A stretch of 64,000 nt of DNA, taken from the NCBI RefSeq assembly GCF_003474385.1, contig NZ_QUCY01000010.1, positions 22,928-86,927 on the forward strand, in the 5' to 3' direction. Source of the stretch: Senegalimassilia sp003474385. Its GTDB lineage: Bacteria > Actinomycetota > Coriobacteriia > Coriobacteriales > Eggerthellaceae. Both the position numbers and the translations under genes were made by a program. A model generated the notes under the pieces. The model was not told the origin of the DNA. It did not search any database and saw only the letters and a program-made list of their open reading frames with translations. Below are positions 1 through 8,347 of the stretch, piece after piece (positions within the stretch are counted from its first letter, which is position 1; every line of letters begins with the position of its first letter).

Positions 1-299
1 ATGGCCTCGTCGGCGGCCACGATGGCGTACTGGACGAAGCGCTCGAAGCGGCGCGCCTCCTTTTTCGACAGCCCATGCTCGGTCGGGTCGAAGTCACGCA
101 CCTCGCCCGCCACATGCACATCGAACGCTTCATGATCGAAGTGCGAAATAGTATCAATGCAGCAGCGTTTGCCCATCACCGCATCCCACAGCGCGTCCAC
201 GCCGACGCCGGCGGGCGTAACGGCGCCCATACCGGTGATGACCACGCGGTGGGTGCCGTCGGGGCGGCGCGTTGCGGACATCTCGATTACCTGACTCAT
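1..299 (-). CDS. fabF: Beta-ketoacyl-ACP synthase II, N-terminal part (cut by window edge)
   Basis: Elongation condensing enzyme of type II fatty acid synthesis in the cytoplasm: it joins malonyl-ACP to acyl-ACP. Only about 99 N-terminal codons are inside the window, so the Cys-His-His catalytic residues are not visible. The translated start runs MSQVIEMSATRRPDGTHRVV and then has VITGMGAVTPAG, the highly conserved opening of KAS II enzymes. The start ATG (299-297) overlaps the fabG stop in an ATGA arrangement, which points to translational coupling. It is the last visible gene of a fabK-fabD-fabG-fabF operon. The family call rests on the N-terminal signature and operon context. Confidence 0.9.
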   Translation of the reverse strand, partial: MSQVIEMSATRRPDGTHRVVITGMGAVTPAGVGVDALWDAVMGKRCCIDTISHFDHEAFDVHVAGEVRDFDPTEHGLSKKEARRFERFVQYAIVAADEA

Positions 300-1060
300 A
301 GTGCCAAACCTCCATCGATGCAGATGACCTGCCCGGTAATGTATCCGGATTCCTCGCTTGCCAAAAAGCCCACCAAATGGGCGACATCGTCCACCGTGCC
401 GAAGCGCTTCATGGGGATCTGCTCGCCGATGGCCTCGCGCTGCTTCTCGGACAGCGCGTCGGTCATGTCGGTGGAGATGAAGCCGGGGGCGACGGCGTTG
501 GCCGTGACGCCGCGGGCTGCAAGCTCGCGGGCGATGGTCTTCGTCAGACCGATAACGCCCGCCTTCGATGCCGCGTAGTTCGCCTGGCCGGCGTTGCCGC
601 CGACGCCGGAGATGCTGGACATGTTCACGATGCGCCCGTAGCGCTGCTTCATCATAATCTTGCCGGCGGCGCGGCAGATATGGAACGTGCCCTTCAGGTT
701 CACGTCGATGACGCGATCGAAGTCATCGTCTTTCATGCGCACCATAAGGCCGTCGCGCGTGATGCCGGCGTTGTTGACCACGGCATCCAAGCGGCCGAAG
801 GCCTCGTGCGCCTGCTCGACCAGGGCGTTCGCCTCGGCTTCATCAGCCACGCTTGCCGCGATGGCCACGACCTGCACGCCATGTTCGCCGGCGATGCGGC
901 CAGCCTGCTCGCGCAACGTGGGAAGGCCCGCCTCGCTCGAGCAGTTCAGGGCCACGTTGAAGCCGGCAGCTGCCAGCTGCTCGGCAACCGCAAGGCCGAT
1001 ACCGCGCGAGCTGCCGGTGATGAGCGCCGCGCGGCGGGTGGATTCTTGAGATTCGCTCAT
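296..1060 (-). CDS. fabG: 3-oxoacyl-ACP reductase FabG
   Basis: NADPH-dependent reductase that converts 3-oxoacyl-ACP to 3-hydroxyacyl-ACP in each elongation cycle. The 254-residue length is typical of short-chain dehydrogenases. Visible motifs are the nucleotide-binding TGSSRGIG at residues 15-22, NNAG near residue 97, a catalytic Ser in NMSSISG, and YAASK (YxxxK) near residue 162. The C-terminal GYITGQVICIDGG is characteristic of FabG. It starts only 3 bases after the fabD stop and overlaps fabF by 4 bases, so the three genes are almost certainly co-translated. Confidence 0.96.
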   Translation of the reverse strand: MSESQESTRRAALITGSSRGIGLAVAEQLAAAGFNVALNCSSEAGLPTLREQAGRIAGEHGVQVVAIAASVADEAEANALVEQAHEAFGRLDAVVNNAGITRDGLMVRMKDDDFDRVIDVNLKGTFHICRAAGKIMMKQRYGRIVNMSSISGVGGNAGQANYAASKAGVIGLTKTIARELAARGVTANAVAPGFISTDMTDALSEKQREAIGEQIPMKRFGTVDDVAHLVGFLASEESGYITGQVICIDGGLAL

Positions 1061-1063
1061 ATG

Positions 1064-1996
1064 CTATTCCTTATCCTCGGCGTATTCGGAGATGAAGGCA
1101 TCGAAGGATGCCGCGTCCTGGATGCAGGGACGGGCGGCCTTGCGGTCGATGCGTTTGACAAAGTTCGACAGCACCCCGCCGAAGCCGACCTCGGCGAACA
1201 CGTCAGCACCCTGATCGGCCAGCGCCTGCACGCTTTGCTCGAAGCGCACCGGATGGGTCAGATGGTCGACCAGGTGGCGTCGCGCCACCTCGGCGGAAAG
1301 CGGCTGCGCATCGGTGTTGCAAATCAGCGGGATGGAAGGCTGCTTGAAATCCACCTTGGCCAGATACACGTCAAGCTCATCGGCGGCCGGCTGCATCAAC
1401 GGGCTGTGGAAAGCGCCGGAGGTGGCCAGGCGCGCATACCGCTTGCCTGCCGCCTCCCAGGCGGCTTCGGCGCGCTCGACGGCGGCCAGCTCTCCCGAAA
1501 TGACGATCTGGCCCGGGCAATTGAAGTTCGCGGGCACGAGCACCTGGCCTTGCGCGCACCCCTCGCACAGCTGCGCGACCGATTCCTCATCAGCTTTAAG
1601 CAGCGCGCTCATCACGCCCGGTCGCTCGGCAGCAGCCTGCGCCATAAGGCGGGCGCGCTCGGCCACGAACGAAAACGTTTCCTCGTAGGTGAGCATGCCC
1701 GAAACCGCCAGGGCGCTAACCTGTCCCAACGAGAATCCGAGCACGGCCTGCGGCTGCGCACCGCGCGCCTGCAGAGCAGAGGCGATACCCACGGACAACG
1801 CGCAGGTGGCCGGCTGCGCATACCGCGTGTCGTTGAGCTTCTCAGCGGGAGCGCTGGTCATAAGCTCGGCCACGTCATAGCCGAGCACATCGGAAGCGCA
1901 ATCGAGCACCGCCTTGACCTCGGAAACGCAAAACAGGCTCTCGCCCATGCCGGGCTTTTGGGCGCCTTGGCCCGAGAACATGAATACCGGGTTCAT
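1064..1996 (-). CDS. fabD: Malonyl-CoA:ACP transacylase FabD
   Basis: Loads malonyl groups from CoA onto acyl carrier protein, supplying FabF and FabH. The start was placed at the ATG at 1996 because the conserved N-terminus (MNPVFMFSGQGAQ) begins there; a longer in-frame upstream extension would run into fabK. The product has 310 residues, normal for the family. GQGAQ is at residues 9-13. The nucleophile elbow reads GFSLGQ with Ser about 89, where GHSLGE is usual: the His and Glu neighbours are replaced but the serine is kept. AFHSPLM supplies the second catalytic residue. It lies between fabK (10-base gap) and fabG. Confidence 0.94.
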   Translation of the reverse strand: MNPVFMFSGQGAQKPGMGESLFCVSEVKAVLDCASDVLGYDVAELMTSAPAEKLNDTRYAQPATCALSVGIASALQARGAQPQAVLGFSLGQVSALAVSGMLTYEETFSFVAERARLMAQAAAERPGVMSALLKADEESVAQLCEGCAQGQVLVPANFNCPGQIVISGELAAVERAEAAWEAAGKRYARLATSGAFHSPLMQPAADELDVYLAKVDFKQPSIPLICNTDAQPLSAEVARRHLVDHLTHPVRFEQSVQALADQGADVFAEVGFGGVLSNFVKRIDRKAARPCIQDAASFDAFISEYAEDKE

Positions 1997-2006
1997 ACCG
2001 ACCCCC

Positions 2007-2975
2007 CTACCCGCGCGCCGCGTTGGCATCGGCGGCCTGCTGGAGGTTGCGCGCACCGACGGCCTGCGCTTGCGCCATCAGCTCATCGATGACCTCCTGC
2101 GCGGTCTTGCGCTCATGCACAAGGGCGGCAACCTGGCCCGCCATCATGGAGCCGTTGTCCACATCGCCCTCCACGGCGCGGCGAAGGCTGCCCACGTACA
2201 TGGCCTCGAGCTCGTCGCCGTTCTTGGTCAGATCGGCCTCCAACTTGCGCACGTTGCGAGAGAACTTGTTCTTCAAGCAGCGAACAGGATGGCCGCTGCC
2301 GCGGCCCGTGACGATGGTGTCGGAGTCCTTAGCGGCCAAAACACGCTCTTTATATGCATCGGAAACGGTGCATTCCTCAACGGTAAGAAAGCGCGTGCCC
2401 ATCTGCACGCCCTCGGCGCCCAGCGCGAACGCGGCCGCCACACCACGCCCATCGGCGATGCCGCCTGCGGCGATGACGGGGATGGAAACGGTGTCGCACA
2501 CCGCAGGGACCAGGGCCATGGTGGTAAGCTCGCCCACGTGCCCGCCGCTTTCGGTGCCCTCGGCAACGACGGCGTCGGCGCCCAAGCGCTCCATACGCTT
2601 GGCGAGCGCGGTGGTGGCGACGACGGGGATGACCTTGATGCCGGCCTCTTTCCACATATCCATATAGTTGGCAGGGCTGCCGGCGCCGGTGGTGATCACA
2701 TCGATCTTCAGATCGACGAGGAGCCGGGCAAGCTCGGCGGCGTTGGGGTCCATGAGCATGACGTTGGCTCCGATGGGGTTGTCGGTGATCTTGCGAGCAG
2801 CCGCCACCTGCTGTTCCACCCATTCAAGCGGGGCGCCTCCGCAGGCGATGATGCCCAGGCCGCCGGCCGCGCTAACGGCGCCGGCCAAGCTGGCATCGGC
2901 GATGCGCGCCATGGCGCCCTGGATAATGGGCGCTTCAATGCCCAAAAGCTCGGTGATGCGGGTATTCATATACAT
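2007..2975 (-). CDS. fabK: Enoyl-ACP reductase II (FMN-dependent)
   Basis: Flavin-dependent enoyl-ACP reductase that completes the elongation cycle; it replaces FabI in many Gram-positives. The 322-residue protein opens with the TIM-barrel pattern ITELLGIEAPIIQGAMA. It carries AGGLGIIACGG and the phosphate-binding GGIADGRGVAAAFALGAEG, as expected for the FabK/nitronate monooxygenase superfamily. The superfamily alone would be ambiguous, but position as first gene of a fab operon makes FabK much more likely than a nitronate monooxygenase. An alternative ATG two codons downstream is possible. The 214-base upstream spacer presumably holds the operon promoter; I could not identify a clear one. 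Confidence 0.92.
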   Translation of the reverse strand: MYMNTRITELLGIEAPIIQGAMARIADASLAGAVSAAGGLGIIACGGAPLEWVEQQVAAARKITDNPIGANVMLMDPNAAELARLLVDLKIDVITTGAGSPANYMDMWKEAGIKVIPVVATTALAKRMERLGADAVVAEGTESGGHVGELTTMALVPAVCDTVSIPVIAAGGIADGRGVAAAFALGAEGVQMGTRFLTVEECTVSDAYKERVLAAKDSDTIVTGRGSGHPVRCLKNKFSRNVRKLEADLTKNGDELEAMYVGSLRRAVEGDVDNGSMMAGQVAALVHERKTAQEVIDELMAQAQAVGARNLQQAADANAARG

Positions 2976-3109
2976 AGATCCTATTCACGAAATATTACTT
3001 CGAACACGCCCGATAAGGCGGGAACCGCGTACCTGAAAATGGTAGTGCAAACGGTAGGGTTTTCAAGGCAAACGGAATCCCGTTCACGTTTTCTTCGGTC
3101 GGAAAAATA

Positions 3110-3136
3110 AAGCCCCACGCCTGTGACGTGGGGCTT
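3110..3136 (-). terminator. Intrinsic terminator after rnr
   Basis: A perfect 10-bp stem, AAGCCCCACG paired with CGTGGGGCTT, has a 7-base loop. On the minus strand it is followed by TTATTTTT. It lies 54 bases downstream of the rnr stop and separates the ftsE-to-rnr block from the fab operon. Confidence 0.88.
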
Positions 3137-3189
3137 CGCAATCAACATAGTTCACTTGCGCAGCATTTCAACCCGTGACTTGAACTTGT

Positions 3190-5241
3190 TCATGCAAGGC
3201 GGAAGTCAAGGCGGCCGGCCCGGGCGTCCGCAGCCTCAAGAACCACATCCACCCGCTGGCCCAGCCGGAACACGCGTCCGCTGTCCTGGCCGACCAGCAT
3301 GCAGCCAGCCGAATCGAGGGCGAAGTATTCGCCGCCCAAATGCCTGGCCGCCACCAGCCCTTCCGCGGTGTTGTCAAGCTTCACGTACATGCCGTAAGCA
3401 GCGACTCCGGACACCACCGCCGTGAAGCCCTGACCGATGAAACGGGCCATGTACTCGGCAAGCTTGAGCTCCTGCGATTTGCGTGCCGCCTTCTCAGCGA
3501 CGCGCTCCATATCCGAGGAGTGCTCGGCGATCCAAGGCAGCGCGGCAACCTCCTGCTCGAAACGCTGCGGGCGACGCCTGAGCTGCGCGCGCAGCATACG
3601 ATGCACCACAAGATCGGGGTATCGGCGAATAGGGCTGGTGAAATGCGCATACGCCGCGCTTGCCAGACCGTAATGCCCTTCGCACTCGGGCTTGTAACAG
3701 GCGCACTTCATGGCGCGCAGCACAAGCGTCTGCACAAGATCGGCCTCAAGGCGCCCTTGGCTTTCCGAGAGCACCTGCTGCACGGCATGCGCATCGCCGG
3801 CCACGAAACGCTCAGGGCTGATACGATCGAACCAGCTGAACTCGGAGAGTACGGGGAGCAGCGCGGCAAGGCTGTCCGGCGAGGGCTTTTCATGCACGCG
3901 GTACAAGGCAGGGAAATCGCGCTCGCTCAAATGCGCCGCCACCACCTCGTTGGCTAAGATCATAGCCTCCTCGACCAGGCTGGTGGCCTGGTTCTTCACA
4001 CGAAGGTCCACCCCGCAGGGCTTGCCCGATCCGTCGAGGATCACGCGGGCCTCGGGGAACTCGAAATCAAGGCCGCCGGCAGCTTGTCGGTACGCGATGC
4101 GCGCCTGGGCGAAATCGCTCAGGCTTTCAACGCGCTGCATGATGGCATCATCGATGCCATCACCTGTCGCGCAGCCTTTCAAGCCGTCAAGCGTACCGGA
4201 AGCGCCAAGCGGCGCGCCCTGCAACGCATCGAGGACCTGGTCGTACGTCAGACGAGCACACGAGCGCATGAGCGCCGGGTACAGATCGTAGCCGACGGGC
4301 CTCCAGTCCTCGTCAAGATACACATCGCACGTCATGCACCTGCGAGTTTCGCCGGGATTGAGCGAGCACAGCCCGTTGGAAAGCTGTTCGGGAAGCATAG
4401 GGATGACGCGATCGACCAGGTACACGCTGGTGGCACGGCGGCGAGCATCAAGGTCGAGCGAGCTGTTCCATTCCACATAATGCGACACATCGGCGATATG
4501 GACGCCCAAACGCCATACGGCGCCATGCTTGCGGAAGTCCTCCGCCGGCTCCAAGGAAAGCGCATCGTCGAAATCCCGGGCATCGGCAGGGTCGATGGTG
4601 AACACCATGCGATCGCGGATATCGCGATACCCCGCCGCAAGAGCGCCCACTTCATCGAGAACCGCCGCATCGGCTTGNNNNNNNNNNAGAACCGCCGCAT
4701 CGGCTTGCGCCAAAGCTCCTTCCGAAAACACGGTTTCAAGCTTGGCGCGAGCGATGATGGATTCAACGGAAACAGTTGCCTCGTCAGCCATGCCGAGCAC
4801 TTCTTCGATAACGCCGCACGCGGCCTCGTGTCGAGACGGATATGCCGTCATGCGAACGCGCACAAGCGCTCTATCCGGGATATCCGGCGAATCGGCGCGC
4901 ATGGTGAAAATGTCATAGGGGATATTATGATCCTCGGGCACCACCACGCCGAAAGGCTCGGCAACCTCATAGCGCCCCACCACGGTATCGTGCGCGCGGT
5001 CGATGACGCGCAGCACGCGCGCCGCCGGCCGATCGGCATGCGCGCCGCCGGACGCGCCGCGCGCGGGAAGCGGTGCCACTTCCACCAGGTCGCCGTCGAA
5101 AGCCCCCGCCATCTTCGATTCCGGGATGAAGTATTCCCCTTCTGCCGTCCGTACAAAACCGAACGATCCCGCATGAACCACCAGAATGCCGTGAGGATTG
5201 GGGCGCGGACGGCGACGCGTGTGCTTGCGCGTGCGCCCCAT
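3190..5241 (-). CDS. rnr: RNase R-type 3'-5' exoribonuclease (contains assembly gap)
   Basis: Processive 3'-5' exoribonuclease of the RNB family, degrading structured RNA in the cytoplasm. It has an N-terminal cold-shock-like region, then the RNB catalytic core with the metal-binding aspartate cluster FTIDPADARDFDDALSLE (about residue 215). A C-terminal S1 domain begins near GFTAVVSGVAAYGMYVKL. The basic N-terminus (GRTRKHTRRRPRPNP) suits RNA binding. The 10-N gap adds 30 bases with its duplicated flank, so the true product is probably 10 codons shorter and in frame (about 673 residues). The start codon abuts the stop of the upstream protease gene, so the two are coupled. RNase II is the alternative name; the length favours RNase R. 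Confidence 0.9.
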   Translation of the reverse strand: MGRTRKHTRRRPRPNPHGILVVHAGSFGFVRTAEGEYFIPESKMAGAFDGDLVEVAPLPARGASGGAHADRPAARVLRVIDRAHDTVVGRYEVAEPFGVVVPEDHNIPYDIFTMRADSPDIPDRALVRVRMTAYPSRHEAACGVIEEVLGMADEATVSVESIIARAKLETVFSEGALAQADAAVXXXXQADAAVLDEVGALAAGYRDIRDRMVFTIDPADARDFDDALSLEPAEDFRKHGAVWRLGVHIADVSHYVEWNSSLDLDARRRATSVYLVDRVIPMLPEQLSNGLCSLNPGETRRCMTCDVYLDEDWRPVGYDLYPALMRSCARLTYDQVLDALQGAPLGASGTLDGLKGCATGDGIDDAIMQRVESLSDFAQARIAYRQAAGGLDFEFPEARVILDGSGKPCGVDLRVKNQATSLVEEAMILANEVVAAHLSERDFPALYRVHEKPSPDSLAALLPVLSEFSWFDRISPERFVAGDAHAVQQVLSESQGRLEADLVQTLVLRAMKCACYKPECEGHYGLASAAYAHFTSPIRRYPDLVVHRMLRAQLRRRPQRFEQEVAALPWIAEHSSDMERVAEKAARKSQELKLAEYMARFIGQGFTAVVSGVAAYGMYVKLDNTAEGLVAARHLGGEYFALDSAGCMLVGQDSGRVFRLGQRVDVVLEAADARAGRLDFRLA
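4658..4707. other. Assembly gap with duplicated 20-base flanks
   Basis: Ten Ns (4678-4687) are bracketed by two identical 20-base copies (4658-4677 and 4688-4707). This is the signature of two contig ends that overlap but were joined with a fixed-size gap. Removing one copy plus the Ns restores a continuous rnr reading frame with a single QADAAV instead of two. Confidence 0.9.
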
Positions 5242-6531
5242 CTACTCACGCACCATGGATTGCGCGGTTTCCATGGCCAACGACTTTTGATTGTCGTCAT
5301 CGTCGGAACGGCCGATGGAGATGTCGGGGTTGATGCCCAGCCCATCGATGTCATGATCGAGCGGGCTTTTGTAGTACGCGGCCGTATAGCGCAGCGCACC
5401 GCCGAACGTGAGCTCATGGGTGACCTGCACCGAGCCCTTGCCAAGCGTAGTGGTGCCCACGATGGTAGCTCGTTCGTTATCCTTCAACGACGCGGCAATG
5501 ACCTCGGCCGAAGACGAGGTGTTGCCGTTAACGAGCACCACCAGCGGCTTGTCGGTAAGCACATCGCCCGTGGCGTTTTTCGTGGTCTCGTCCGAGCTCT
5601 TCGTGGTGATGCGCACAATGGTGCCGCTTTTGATGAAATAGCTGGAGATGTCAACGGCCTGCGTGAGGTATCCGCCGGGATTGTCGCGCAGGTCCAGGAC
5701 ATAGGATTGCGCCCCCCTTGCATCCAGATCGACGATGGCCTGCCGCACGAGCTGGGCGGAATTCTGCGTGATTTGCTTCAGCTGGATATAGCCGACGTTG
5801 TTCGTGAGCTCGGTGGCGACGTTTTTGACCGTTTGGTCCGTGACGGTGAGCGTGGTGGTGAACTCGGTGCCTTTGATGTCGTCAAGCGAAGAGCCGCGTC
5901 TCCAGGTGATGACCACCTGAGAGCCCTGATCGCGCTTGATGGCCTGCGTGACCTCGGATGCGGACCAAGCGTGGCTGCGGTCGCCATCAATGGAAACCAC
6001 CACGTCATTGGTTCGCACGTCGGCCATCTGCGCCGGCGATCCCTCGAACACGTCGACCGCGTAGGCGCTGCCGTTGTATTCGTTGAACAGCACGCCGATG
6101 CCGCCGCCGTTGTCGGAGGCGTCGGAGGTAGACGAGGAAGCAGCGAAGCGGCTTGCATCGTAATAGCGCAGATACGGGTCCTGAGTGGACACGGCGAACG
6201 CATCGAGCATCTTAGTGGTGGCGGTGTCTAGATCATAGGAATCAAGGCTGTCCTTGTTCACGATGGTCTCCACCTCGCCCACACGAGCCGAAAGCGAGTT
6301 ATAGGTTTGCTGCGTTTGCGCAGCCTTCGCCTTCGCGTCCTGGGTGCCCGTGAGCTGCGAAAGGCCCAGCGCATCGAGCAGCTCCATGTCTCCGCGAACG
6401 GCGAAGCCGCCGACAAATGCGGCGGCTACGACGATGATCAAGCTAAATAGCTTCGCGAGCTTTATGTTGCGGGCCCGCGCCTTGCGCGCGGACGCCGCCA
6501 TGTTGGCAAGTTTATCGGTATGCCTTGGCAT
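5242..6531 (-). CDS. S41 family carboxy-terminal processing protease with PDZ domain
   Basis: Membrane-anchored serine protease of the CtpA/CtpB type. A basic N-terminus is followed by one transmembrane segment (LFSLIIVVAAAFVGGFAV, about residues 28-45), putting the protease outside the cell. A PDZ region lies around residues 140-225 (GIGVLFNEYN, GSPAQMADVRTNDVVVSIDG). In the S41 core, YVLDLRDNPGG, NTSSSAEV (catalytic Ser) and GTTTLGKGSVQ (catalytic Lys) are all present. It lies downstream of ftsX and abuts rnr. Neighbourhood with ftsEX suggests a role in envelope or division-site proteolysis, but that is inference. An in-frame ATG ten codons downstream is an alternative start. Confidence 0.92.
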   Translation of the reverse strand: MPRHTDKLANMAASARKARARNIKLAKLFSLIIVVAAAFVGGFAVRGDMELLDALGLSQLTGTQDAKAKAAQTQQTYNSLSARVGEVETIVNKDSLDSYDLDTATTKMLDAFAVSTQDPYLRYYDASRFAASSSTSDASDNGGGIGVLFNEYNGSAYAVDVFEGSPAQMADVRTNDVVVSIDGDRSHAWSASEVTQAIKRDQGSQVVITWRRGSSLDDIKGTEFTTTLTVTDQTVKNVATELTNNVGYIQLKQITQNSAQLVRQAIVDLDARGAQSYVLDLRDNPGGYLTQAVDISSYFIKSGTIVRITTKSSDETTKNATGDVLTDKPLVVLVNGNTSSSAEVIAASLKDNERATIVGTTTLGKGSVQVTHELTFGGALRYTAAYYKSPLDHDIDGLGINPDISIGRSDDDDNQKSLAMETAQSMVRE

Positions 6532-6547
6532 GCATGCTCCTCAAGCG

Positions 6548-7456
6548 CTACACCTTCAGATAACGACGCATAGCGAATGCCGAGCCGATCAAGCCGATGA
6601 CCAGGCCGAACACCGCAAGCATCACATAGAACATAGCGAACGTGCCAGCGGAAAGGTCGATGGGCAGCCACGTCAGCGCATCCTGCAGCTTAGGCAGGGC
6701 CACATTGCGCAGGACCTCGAGGGTGCCGATGGCAAGCGCAGCGCCGACGATAGCGTGCAGCGCGCCCTCCATGAGGAACGGCCCTCGAATGAACCCGTTG
6801 GAAGCGCCCACCAAGCGCATGATGGCGATCTCCTTGCGGCGAGCCAAAATGGCCAAGCGGATGGTGTTGTTGATGAACACCAGCGCGATGAAGATGAGCA
6901 GGCCCACAAGCGCCACGCCGATAACGCGCACATAGCTGGTCAGCTGGAACAGGCGGTCGACCGTCTTTTCGCCGTAACGCAGCGAATCGGAGGGGTCGGA
7001 GGGGTTGTCGCAGATCTTCTGGAACGTCTTGTTCGCCTCGATCTGGGAGGCAACGTCCTCGACCATCTTCGGGTCGGACAACTCTACGTCGATGGAAGCT
7101 GGCAGCGGGTTCTGCCCGTCAAGCGACTCGGCGATATCAGAGCTGGAAGACGACTTGAAGTTCTCCAGCGCCTGCTCCTTATCGGTGTAGCTGACGTTGG
7201 CGACCGAGGACATGGATTTGATGTCGGATTGCAGCGACTGCACATCCGAGCTGGATGCGCTATCGGCGATCCAGACCGTGATGTTTACTTCCTGCTCCAC
7301 GGACTTCACCACATTGTTGACCACTGAACCGCCCACCAAGAAGATGCCGATGATGAGCAACGACAGGAAGATGGTGACGATGGAGCCGAGCGCAGTGGAA
7401 AGGTTGCGCGTGAAGCCGGTCAGCGACTCTTTGAGGAAATAGAAGAAACTAGACAT
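6548..7456 (-). CDS. ftsX: Cell-division ABC transporter permease FtsX
   Basis: Integral membrane partner of FtsE. The FtsEX complex transmits ATP hydrolysis to peptidoglycan hydrolases at the septum. The 302-residue protein shows the family plan: one N-terminal transmembrane helix (IVTIFLSLLIIGIFLVGG), an extracellular domain of about 110 residues, then three C-terminal helices with the cytoplasmic ARRKEIAIMRLVGAS motif between them. It overlaps ftsE by 8 bases, as is usual for this pair. Confidence 0.95.
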   Translation of the reverse strand: MSSFFYFLKESLTGFTRNLSTALGSIVTIFLSLLIIGIFLVGGSVVNNVVKSVEQEVNITVWIADSASSSDVQSLQSDIKSMSSVANVSYTDKEQALENFKSSSSSDIAESLDGQNPLPASIDVELSDPKMVEDVASQIEANKTFQKICDNPSDPSDSLRYGEKTVDRLFQLTSYVRVIGVALVGLLIFIALVFINNTIRLAILARRKEIAIMRLVGASNGFIRGPFLMEGALHAIVGAALAIGTLEVLRNVALPKLQDALTWLPIDLSAGTFAMFYVMLAVFGLVIGLIGSAFAMRRYLKV

Positions 7457-8303
7457 CGAAACCGTACACCCCTCGATCTTGGTCGCGCGTCAGGTTGCCG
7501 CGGTCGAGCGCGATAACGCGGCGACGCATGTTATCCACCATCTCGCGGTCATGGGTTGCCACGACCACCGTGGTGCCGGTGCGGTTGATGCGCTCGAGCA
7601 GGTCCATGATGCCGCGCGAGGTTTGCGGGTCAAGGTTTCCCGTGGGCTCGTCGCAGATAAGGATGGGAGGACGGTTCACGATGGCGCGCGCGATGGACAC
7701 GCGCTGCTGCTCACCGCCGGAAAGCTGATCCGGGCGCTTGTTGAGCTTGTCCTGCAGACCGACCAGACGCAGAACCTCGGGGACCTGCGTTTTGATGACA
7801 TGACGGGACTTGCCGATTACCTCGAGCGCGAACGCCACGTTCTCGAACACCGTTTTGTTCGGAAGCAGCTTGAAGTCCTGGAAAACGCAGCCGATGTTGC
7901 GGCGCAGATACGGCACGCGCCAGTTGCGCATGTTCGCAAGATCCTCATCGGCGATGTAGATATGGCCCTGCGTGGGCTTGACCTCGCGGATGAGCATGCG
8001 GATGAAGGTGGTTTTGCCGGAACCGGAATGACCGACCAAGAACACGAACTCGCCGGCGAAGATCTGCAGGGAGACGTCGTTGAGGGCGGGCTTGTTAGGC
8101 TGAGCCGGGTACACCTTGGTCACATGGTCGAACGTGATGACGGGCGTACCCGACTGCTGCGGGGTATCTTCGATCTCAAGCGTCGGAAGCGACGCGGACA
8201 GCTGCGATGTCACCTGTCGCGGCGGCGCAGCATGGGCGCCTGCACGCCTTTGCGGGCGCACGGGAGCCGCATGGCTCATATCGTTCGTCACAGTTTGCTC
8301 CAT
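7449..8303 (-). CDS. ftsE: Cell-division ATP-binding protein FtsE with N-terminal extension
   Basis: Cytoplasmic ATPase subunit of FtsEX. Walker A GHSGSGKTT, signature LSGGEQQRV and Walker B ILICDEPTGNLDP are intact, and DEPTGNLDP is typical of FtsE. The protein is 284 residues, against about 229 for most FtsE. The extra about 55 N-terminal residues are Ala/Pro/Arg-rich and probably disordered; the ABC domain begins at TPVITFDHVTKVY. No internal ATG near the domain start offers a shorter product. It is followed by ftsX (8-base overlap) and preceded by the split transketolase genes (44-base gap). Confidence 0.95.
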   Translation of the reverse strand: MEQTVTNDMSHAAPVRPQRRAGAHAAPPRQVTSQLSASLPTLEIEDTPQQSGTPVITFDHVTKVYPAQPNKPALNDVSLQIFAGEFVFLVGHSGSGKTTFIRMLIREVKPTQGHIYIADEDLANMRNWRVPYLRRNIGCVFQDFKLLPNKTVFENVAFALEVIGKSRHVIKTQVPEVLRLVGLQDKLNKRPDQLSGGEQQRVSIARAIVNRPPILICDEPTGNLDPQTSRGIMDLLERINRTGTTVVVATHDREMVDNMRRRVIALDRGNLTRDQDRGVYGFDV

Positions 8304-8347
8304 TCATGTAGTGATGTACTGAGACGAAGACGATTCTATCAGATGCC

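Noticed and set aside
2976..3109. A FapR- or FabT-like operator ahead of fabK
   Set aside because: Several short inverted sequences are present, but none matches a known consensus well enough to report.
4676..4690. A real tandem repeat in RNase R
   Set aside because: The ten Ns and identical 20-base flanks are the mark of a scaffold join, and collapsing them gives a clean frame.
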